50,467 nucleotides of DNA, taken from NCBI RefSeq assembly GCF_009866525.1, contig NZ_CM020866.1, positions 1,530,551 to 1,581,017 of the forward strand. Direction: 5' to 3'. Of this stretch, positions 43,695 through 50,467 are shown piece by piece. The notes below the pieces were generated by a model, which had not been told where the DNA came from, did not search any database, and worked only from the letters and a program-made list of their open reading frames with translations. Made by a program: the position numbers and the translations under genes. How positions within the stretch are numbered: position 1 is the first letter of the stretch; each line of letters begins with the position of its first letter. Source of the stretch: Spiroplasma poulsonii (GTDB taxonomy: Bacteria > Bacillota_I > Bacilli_A > Mycoplasmatales > Mycoplasmataceae).

Positions 43695-44396
43695 ATGGAA
43701 GATTTAAAATTAAATAATGAAGTTAAAAATATTACTTATCCGTTTTATTTAAAAGGAAATAATTTTAAAGAATTAAGCTTAAAAGCATTAACAATTAAAA
43801 AGTGAATTGATGAAAATGGACAAGAATTAGCAGAATTTATATATCGACAACAAGCTTGATTAATAAATGGAGAATATAAATCACAATCACTAAAAGATTT
43901 AAAATTAGTAGTTTCAAAAATTGATTATATTTTTAGAGAACCATTAGAAATAATAAAATCTTTTAAAGATGAATTAAATTTTATTAGAAAAGATATTTTA
44001 AATTTAGAAAATAATATTAAGAATAATCATGATTCTTTAAAAAATAGTGTCATTAATATTCAATTTCAAAAACAAAATAAAATTATTGAAACTCATAAAA
44101 AAGAGCAATTTTTAGAAATTAAAAGTATAGCAAAACAAGAACAAGAATTAAAAATTATTACTAGTAATTTTCGGAAAGAAAAATTATTAATTAAAGATAT
44201 TGAGGTTATTGGTATTAATGATGATTTTTTACAAAATGCTGATAAATTAGAACTTATTAATCTTATTAAAAATTATTTAACTGTTGATGAACAAATTGTT
44301 AAAAATGAAATTAAAGATCAATGAGATAGTAATAAAGATATTAATTTAATTGGGGTTAAAGGTATTAATTTTAAAATAAATAAAGGAGAAAAATAA
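43695..44396 (+). CDS. Phage coiled-coil protein before recT (DUF1351-like), 233 aa
   Basis: The N-terminal 90 residues are globular. A long Lys/Glu-rich coiled coil follows (about residues 95-170, KDILNLENNIKNNHDSLK). The C-terminus is a folded segment ending KGINFKINKGEK. Composition and position immediately upstream of recT resemble DUF1351 proteins, which accompany RecT in other phages; this is a tentative match. ATG 43695 with GAGG upstream, one base before the recT ATG. Confidence 0.6.
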
Positions 44397-44397
44397 C

Positions 44398-45327
44398 ATG
44401 ACAAATATTGTAGAATTTTTAAGAACAGATAAGGTAACTGATTGAATAAAAAGTAAATTTTCTAATGAAAATGAAATTGCAAGATTTAAAAGTAATATAA
44501 TTGCAATATCAAATAGTAATGAATTATTACAAAAAGCAGATCCAAAAACAATTATGACTGCTTGTTATCAAGGTGTTTTATTAAATTTACCAATGGAAAA
44601 ACAATTCGGTTATGCTTATGTAGTACCATATAATACAAAAATAACAAGAATTATTAATGGTCGTGAAATCCAAGAATGAATTAATCAAGCCCAATTTCAA
44701 ATGGGTTATAAAGGTTATATTCAATTAGCCCAAAGAAGTGGCCAATATTTAGATATGTCAGTATCAGATGTTAGAGCAAATGAATTAATAAATTATGATC
44801 GTTTAAAAGGTACTGCTTTTAATTGAAATCAAAATGAAGATGAACGAGAAAAATTATCAATTATAGGTTATGTAGCATATTTTAAAATGGTTAATGGTTT
44901 TGAAAAAACTTTATATATGACAAAAGAGCAAATGGAAAATCATTTTATGAAATATTCTAAAACTTATGCTAAAAATAAATCATTTTATATTGCTAGTTTT
45001 GATGAAATGGCCCTTAAAACAGTATTAACATCATTATTAAGAAAATGAGGTATTATGTCAGTTGAATTACAACAAGCATATAAATCAGATCAAGCAGTTA
45101 TTACAACTAATGATGAAAAGATTTATATTGATAATGATGCTACTTTCATCCAAAATAATGGGCATATTAACGATGAAACTTTATCAAATAATATAAATTT
45201 AAATTATAATACCCCACCTAATGATGAAATAGTGTACATAAACGATAATGTAGTTAAAGAAGAAGATATATCAAATGTAGTACCAGTAGTTAATAATAAC
45301 AATGATGAAGAATGAGCCAATTGATAA
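44398..45327 (+). CDS. recT: RecT-family single-strand annealing protein
   Basis: 309 aa. Anneals complementary single strands during phage recombination and repair. The conserved core includes IMTACYQGVLLNLPMEKQFG (about residues 49-68), VVPYNTK, MGYKGYIQLAQRSGQY and the terminal ALKTVLTSLLRKWG. The last 80 residues are acidic and low in complexity (Asn/Asp rich), as in many RecT tails, and probably bind partner proteins. ATG 44398 follows AAAGGAG. No RecE-type exonuclease is visible next to it. Confidence 0.88.
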
Positions 45328-45812
45328 AAATAGGTATTGACCCATCAGGAACTGGTACTACGGCTATTGTTGTTTATAAAAATAATAAATTAATAGATAA
45401 ACAAGAATTTACAAATAAAGGCTGAAAAGAACATTATGAATTTATTATAAATTATTTGAAAAATGAAAAACTATTTGGGAAAATATTATCAAATAATCAT
45501 AAACTAGAATATTTAATTTTTATAGAAAATTGTTTATATACAAATGCCAATGGCTCAAAAGATAGAGATGATTTATTGAAATTATTAGGTTCATTAGAAA
45601 CGCAAGGATATATTGCTACTATTTCACCAAAACATACAAAATCAGTTGTTAAAAATATGGAAAATTTAAGTAAATATAATGATGGTTATATATGAAAATA
45701 TGAAAAAGATGTTAATTTAACTTATCAATATGGTAAAAGTTGAAAATATAATAATGAAAAAATAAGTAATCATTTACGAGATGCAATTATTATTGCTAAT
45801 TATGAAAGTTAA
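45312..45812 (+). CDS. RuvC-like Holliday junction resolvase (phage), 166 aa
   Basis: RNase H-fold junction nuclease. Candidate catalytic acids: D10 in IGIDPSGTGTTA, E72 in IFIEN and D157 in NHLRDAI. It overlaps recT by 16 bases, so annealing and resolution are coupled. Size matches phage RuvC-like proteins. The start is within the recT frame. Confidence 0.8.
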
Positions 45813-45815
45813 TTT

Positions 45816-45992
45816 ATGAAACATTCATATAATCAAAAAACAGGAAAATATTATTCTTGTAAAATTCGGAATATAAATGTTTACTTAAATGAAAATGAAG
45901 AACAAGTTTGAAATGAATTAAATTTTAATACTTATTCGCAACGAATTGAATATCTTATAAACTTTTATATAACACACAATAAAGAAAAATAA
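45816..45992 (+). CDS. Phage hypothetical protein, 58 aa
   Basis: ATG 45816, last gene of the early operon. Basic N-terminus (MKHSYNQKTGKYYSCK) and a helical C-terminal part (QRIEYLINFYITHNK), which could be a small ribbon-helix-helix or HTH protein. No secure match. A terminator follows directly. Confidence 0.55.
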
Positions 45993-45994
45993 AA

Positions 45995-46019
45995 AATAAC
46001 CAATTAAGGTTATTTTTTT
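45995..46019. terminator. Bidirectional terminator between early and late phage operons
   Basis: AAATAACC and GGTTATTT form an eight-base-pair stem with an AATTAA loop, flanked by A and T runs. It lies between two convergent phage operons. Confidence 0.85.
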
Positions 46020-46305
46020 AAATATTATTTGTTAATTGTCTAATGGCATCTTTTTGTGCTTGTTTTTTATCATTAACTTTAACTTGTTTTTTAACATTTT
46101 TAATTTGACCTGTTTTTAATGCTAATTCTGTTGCATAATCAGGTCCTCGTAAATGTTTTTCGTGGGCAATAACAGCAGTTCTTAATTCTCTGATTTCTGC
46201 TTTATATTTTTTAATTTTTTTAGCAGATAATCCTAGAATACCAAGACTACCCATTCCACCCGCACCCGCTAACACAAGTAAAGCAATCATTAATGTTTCA
46301 TTCAT
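46018..46305 (-). CDS. Phage holin-like membrane protein, 95 aa
   Basis: One N-terminal hydrophobic helix with a Gly-rich end (residues about 5-27), then a strongly basic tail with a coiled-coil tendency (KKIKKYKAEIRELRTAVIAHEKH). It is the last gene of the late operon, a usual place for lysis or release functions. The wall-less host makes an endolysin partner unnecessary, and none is seen nearby. It could instead be a structural membrane protein. Confidence 0.55.
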   Translation of the reverse strand: MNETLMIALLVLAGAGGMGSLGILGLSAKKIKKYKAEIRELRTAVIAHEKHLRGPDYATELALKTGQIKNVKKQVKVNDKKQAQKDAIRQLTNNI

Positions 46306-46424
46306 TTTATTTAATTCCTTTCTTATTCTTACTCAAACAGTGGCCATCTATCCTTTCAGAACAAAATAATTTATAAATTAAACTATATAACCACCCAAAA
46401 ATATCAACCGCCCCTATATATAGT
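46306..46424. other. Short late-operon gap
   Basis: About 120 bases between the holin-like and membrane-protein genes. AGGAAAGAAT just upstream of 46305 serves the holin-like gene. Nothing else is apparent. Confidence 0.4.
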
Positions 46425-47057
46425 CTATTTTAAATTTAATTCTTTGTTATTTTCTTCTTGTTTTTGTTTTTTAATATTTTCATTTTGTATATTTTTAAAT
46501 ATTTCTTCTGTTATGCCATCTAAATTATTTCATTGTTTTGCTAATCTTGGTTGAATAACACGCGGATTAATCCGACAATCTAAACAATGTCTTAAATGGT
46601 CTTTTTTTCATTTTGATTTATCAATTCAAATGATAATTAAAGAAATTATTAAAGTAATTAAAGGTAATATTGTAAATACTAATCCCATTTTAGATATTTT
46701 TAATCTTGGTATATCAATTTTCATATCTACTTTTGGTTTACTACTAGCAACAAATATGCCCTGAATTCCATACGTAAATAAAGGTGTTAATAAAATAGCA
46801 ATGCCATTACCTCAATATTGACCATAATTATATCAATTAATATCATCTTTAATTGCATTAATCATTCCATATTCTAACCAACAATTTAATGCTAAAAATA
46901 TCAATGTATAAAAACTAACTACTCAACTACGAATTTTATATTTTCTTTCTCATTCTCTAATATCTTTATGAGTTCAATTATAAGTTGGAATAGGGTCTTT
47001 TTTAAATCAATTTCAAGGTAACGCCCCCTTTAATCAAGTTGTTTTATCTTGCTTCAT
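46425..47057 (-). CDS. Phage membrane protein, 210 aa, unknown
   Basis: ATG 47057, near the fibre stop. Tryptophan-rich N-terminus (several TGA-Trp), then two or three hydrophobic segments (residues about 45-65, 80-105, 130-155). A Cys pair (RHCLDCR) is followed by a charged Lys/Glu tail. Possibly a lysis, ejection or superinfection-exclusion protein. No family recognised. Confidence 0.6.
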
Positions 47058-47059
47058 AA

Positions 47060-48262
47060 TTAACTCACCAATTTTCTTTCAATTTTTAAATTAACTATAT
47101 TTACATTATCATAAGAACTAATAAGACCATTTGTGTCAATATACCAACCTGAAACACCTTTACTATATGATACAACAATTCCACAACCAATATCAAAATC
47201 TTTAAAAGTTTCTACAAACATATATGGTAAAATTGAAAATTGACATCATATTTTATATTTAAATTTAGAACTATCAAAATCTTTAATTTGATATTCAGTT
47301 GCTGGTTTAAAATCACTAGTATCTACAAATTCTCAATCATTACCAACACTAATAGAAATATCACCATTACCTAATAATGAATTACCATTAATAGTTTTAA
47401 TATTTTCCCCACTTACTAATTTATCTTGTTTAAGAATAATATCTTGTGATGTTTTTACAATATATTTATCATCTTGCTTATCAATATAATCTTTATTTAA
47501 ATCACTATCTTTAATACCATATGATGGAATATCACCACTTTGTTTTGCTTTTCAGACATTATCTTCATAATAAATCGTGTTATTATCAAATGGAACTATT
47601 AATTTAATATATTCATTATAATCAATTTTAGAAAAATCATTAATAATTGGATAAGTAATATTTATTGAACCATCTGTTTGCAATCGCTCTTTTAATCAAA
47701 ATAATAATGTTGGATAAAATGTTTTTTTAGTAATATATTTATATTCTTCTTCTCATGGATGAGAATAGTTTCCTAAATGATAATTATACGGTCTAGATAC
47801 CGTTTTACTAGATATAATATCAATTATTTCACCTGCTAATTTTAAAGCATTTTTAACATCACGAGTAATATTTTCATTTGCTTCTGGGTCATTAGTTTGT
47901 GAATATGCTACACCACCTTGTGAAAATGAAGCACTACCAGTTAAATCATTAACTCCTTTTGGTAAATATCAATTTATAACTGCTAATAAACAAGCCGATT
48001 GAATATAACTTAATCATTTATCATATTCAATTAAACCAGTATTATCTTTTTTTACTCAAGGAAACAAATCTTTTTTATTAATTTTATCTGAAATTGTCCC
48101 ACCTGATAATCTATCCATTCATAAACTAGTTTTTAAAATAGCATTATAAATTAAGTTATCATTACAAGCAGATTGCTTTCTATCATTAATAGGTTGTCAA
48201 AGTTTACTTTCTTTCACATCTTCAACTGTTATAAATAACAAATTACTTAAATTATTTTCCAT
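47060..48262 (-). CDS. Phage fibre protein, 400 aa
   Basis: N-terminal helical head (residues about 1-120, similar in character to a capsid-binding part), a linker, and near residues 287-303 the fibre motif TINGNSLLGNGDISI. This motif occurs in trimeric tail and head fibres where it forms a small beta knot. The C-terminus (GWYIDTNGLISS) looks like a receptor-binding tip. It would contact the Spiroplasma membrane surface. ATG 48262, with an AGAGGTG site inside the preceding gene. Confidence 0.75.
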
Positions 48263-49169
48263 ATAAAACACCTCTTAATTGATTACGATATTTATTTTTT
48301 AAATTACTTGGCTTATAACTATTAACTCTTGTTTTTGTTTTCTTAATTGTTTTGATAGTTTGATTAGTTTTGTAAAACATATTTTTAACTGGTGATTTAT
48401 ATAAATTCTTAATATTTTTAACATCACTTTTTCGTTCTCGATACCATTTTTTATTATTAATTTCACCAGCAAAATTAAAATTAAAATGGCCAATCTTTAA
48501 ATTATTAATAAACTTTTTAATTTGTTGTAATTTTTGAACTGTTGGTAATGTTAATTTAGTAGTTCCTTTGGGATATTTTTCTTTTAATCCTCTTGGCAGT
48601 CTTTTTTTAATATAATTTCTTAAATGACTAGGTAATCATTTTCTTAATCAATAACGTCAAAATAAAGTACCCGCATTAGAAACGGCATTACTTAATAATT
48701 TTCAAATTTCAACTGGAACACTAGGATAAACATAGGGACCATAAAACTTCGGGTGTTTTGCTGTTTTTGTATATATTAAAATAGTTAAATTACCTGTTAA
48801 AGTTAATTTATTTGTAATATTAAACATACCACTATCAAGTCAACTACTATTTAAAGGTTGTCAATTAGTATTTAGATAATTTTCTTTTTTAAATTGTTCT
48901 CTATTTTTAATATTATTATCTTTTTCTAATTGACTTAATATTTGTTGAATTTCTCTTTTATGACCCTTTTTAATTAAATCTAAATAAGTAAATGGATTTA
49001 ACCACTGATAAATATCTTCAATCTTATTTGTAATTTTTTGTAGCGGATTAGAATAATATGAAGCAAATTTGTTAACCTTATTAATTAAATTAACAAATTT
49101 ATTTATTATTGATTTATTACCTAAATTCTCTGCTAATAAAGTTAAAATTCGTAATATTAATAAGTTCAT
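48252..49169 (-). CDS. Phage structural protein, 305 aa, unknown
   Basis: ATG 49169. The N-terminal 30 residues are hydrophobic and leucine/isoleucine rich (MNLLILRILTLLAEN). The rest is strongly basic (Lys/Arg rich, for example KKRLPRGLKEKYPKG), suggesting DNA or membrane contact, such as an internal or ejection protein. It lies between the capsid and fibre genes and overlaps the fibre start by 11 bases. No family recognised. Confidence 0.6.
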
Positions 49170-49175
49170 TGTTTA

Positions 49176-50420
49176 TTAAGTATTTTTAATTACGACATCA
49201 ATTGGATTTGTTTGACCAGTAGCGTTGTTTTTACCCTCAATCTGAACTGAAATTGCTTTATCATTTGTAATATCAATTGGTCAATCTTCACCCTTACTTT
49301 CAATAAAGTAATCATAATCATTTTCAGTTAAAGAACTATCTACCGCTTTTACTGCTTTTAAAACGACAGCTTTAAATTGTGGTTTTAATTGTTCGATTGT
49401 TGCTTTTGTTGGGTCTGTGACATGAATAGTTGGTTTATCTAATTTATTAATTTTACTAATATCAATTTTATTTGTTGTTGGTTCATTAATTACATAATCA
49501 ACTGGTACTCTAAATGTTTTATTTAAATTATTGTAAGCTGCTGTTCTTTCTTCAATTGTTGGTTCTTTTTCTAAAATAATTTTACATGTTTTTGGATATA
49601 AAATTGTTGGTGTTGCATATTGTACTTTACCAATTCATTTAGGGTTAGCAGTATCATTATCTAAAACTTGTTGAATAGTATCCATATTAATTGGATATGC
49701 TCATACTTGTTTATTAATAATTAAACCACTTACATTAGTAAAATTATAACCTTTATCACGGTTAACTTGTCCTTTTGTATATGTTTTTTCTAAATGAAAA
49801 CTTTTTGATACAGGAATTCCCATTGCGGTATTTTCATATAATTCACCATTAACCATTGCTTTTAATTGAGCTTGTGAACCAATTACTTTTAAATAAGCCG
49901 GTGTTAATCCTAAATATGCTCTTCGTCCTAAAACCATAAACATTTTATCAGTTGGCAATCCAAAATATAAATTACTAATTTGATTAGTTAATTCAATCAA
50001 AGTTTCATTTAATGTAAAGAATGCCTTATTTGCATCATCAGCATTTTCTGCTGTATAACTACGAAATGGAATTACTTCATATTGACCATCTGCTAAACAA
50101 TAATCATAAATAGCCTGAATTAATTCACATTCTAAATTAACAAATTTATTCTGTACAACACTAGAAATAGCATCAGCAATAACACCATTTTTAATATTTT
50201 GTTCTATTAATGCTAAATCAAAAGCCTCATTCATTAATTTTAAATTAAATCTTTTATCAATAGGTACTGGAATTCTTGTTAATCCCATTGTTTGATTTGC
50301 TCCACCATTTGGTAATGAATAATCATTTTGTCATACCACACGATGAGTTAAATTATATAATGCTTGTCCTGCATTAGGTAATCAAGCAACTTGTTCGGCA
50401 GTTGCTGTTGCATACTGCAT
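49176..50420 (-). CDS. Major capsid protein (probable), 5' end unresolved
   Basis: The longest late protein here, with MGLTRIPVPIDKRFNLKLMNEA, long helical segments, FGLPTDKMFMVLGRRAYLGLTPAYL and a C-terminal KVQYATPTILYPKT region typical of HK97-like subunits. The C-terminal 100 residues (IHVTDPTKATIEQLK, then NDKAISVQIEG) may be a decoration or Ig-like domain. ATG 50420 (MQYATATAEQ) is the first ATG with an open frame. A TAA lies 15 codons upstream, yet the neighbouring frame reads VNALLRGPY. A TA insertion near 50440 may have shifted the frame, with the true start right of the window. Confidence 0.65.
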
Positions 50421-50467
50421 AATACTTGCATATTCATTATATAAGGTCCACGCAATAAAGCATTAAC

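Noticed and set aside
48299-48493. ORF of 64 codons on the minus strand
   Set aside because: It is the wrong frame of the 305-aa structural gene on the same strand.

Overview
This is a Spiroplasma chromosome segment, probably from the S. citri group. The DNA is very AT-rich. Nearly every long gene reads through in-frame TGA codons at tryptophan positions, so translation table 4 applies and all genes are called with TGA = Trp. The core operon and a plectrovirus (SpV1-like) remnant fit the same assignment.

Layout. (1) 1-5401, minus strand: the start of the late operon of a tailed-phage prophage, read leftwards: small terminase, large terminase, a small protein, portal, then a long structural protein that runs off the left edge. 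(2) 5654-6997: an intact ISLre2/UPF0236-type transposase. (3) 7192-8721: rny (RNase Y). (4) 8790-17070, minus strand: a decayed alpha-glucoside operon. It has an intact GntR regulator, a broken PTS EIICB transporter and a heavily broken GH31 glucosidase. The GH31 gene carries two IS5-like elements, and one of these carries an IS3-type element. (5) 17149-20947: a ferritin-like protein, an extended Lgt, and a divergent DUF3137 membrane protein. (6) 20920-21545: the 3' part of a GH13 (treA-like) gene. (7) About 21600-27204: an SpV1-like plectrovirus remnant with coat gene and ORF1, cut by one IS3 and one IS5 element. (8) 27211-30259: a small gene with an RNA-polymerase alpha-CTD-like motif, split by another IS5 copy, then a damaged second ISLre2-type transposase. 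(9) 30548-42153: the conserved run pyrH-frr-uppS-cdsA-dxr-rseP-polC-era-recO. It links UMP synthesis, ribosome recycling, isoprenoid and phospholipid precursors, membrane proteolysis, replication and ribosome assembly. (10) 42434-50467: the early region of a second tailed-phage prophage on the plus strand (small ORFs, a coiled-coil protein, RecT, a RuvC-like resolvase). It converges on a minus-strand late block (holin-like protein, membrane protein, fibre, structural protein, probable major capsid).

The most unusual stretch is about 42674-43160. It is a 480-nt non-coding block between the first two early genes of the right prophage, visibly richer in G and C than its surroundings and full of nested hairpins. 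It is a good candidate for a large structured phage RNA.

Both prophage segments have the same orientation, so the 37 kb between them, including essential genes, lies between two phage copies. I saw no CRISPR array, rRNA or convincing tRNA.
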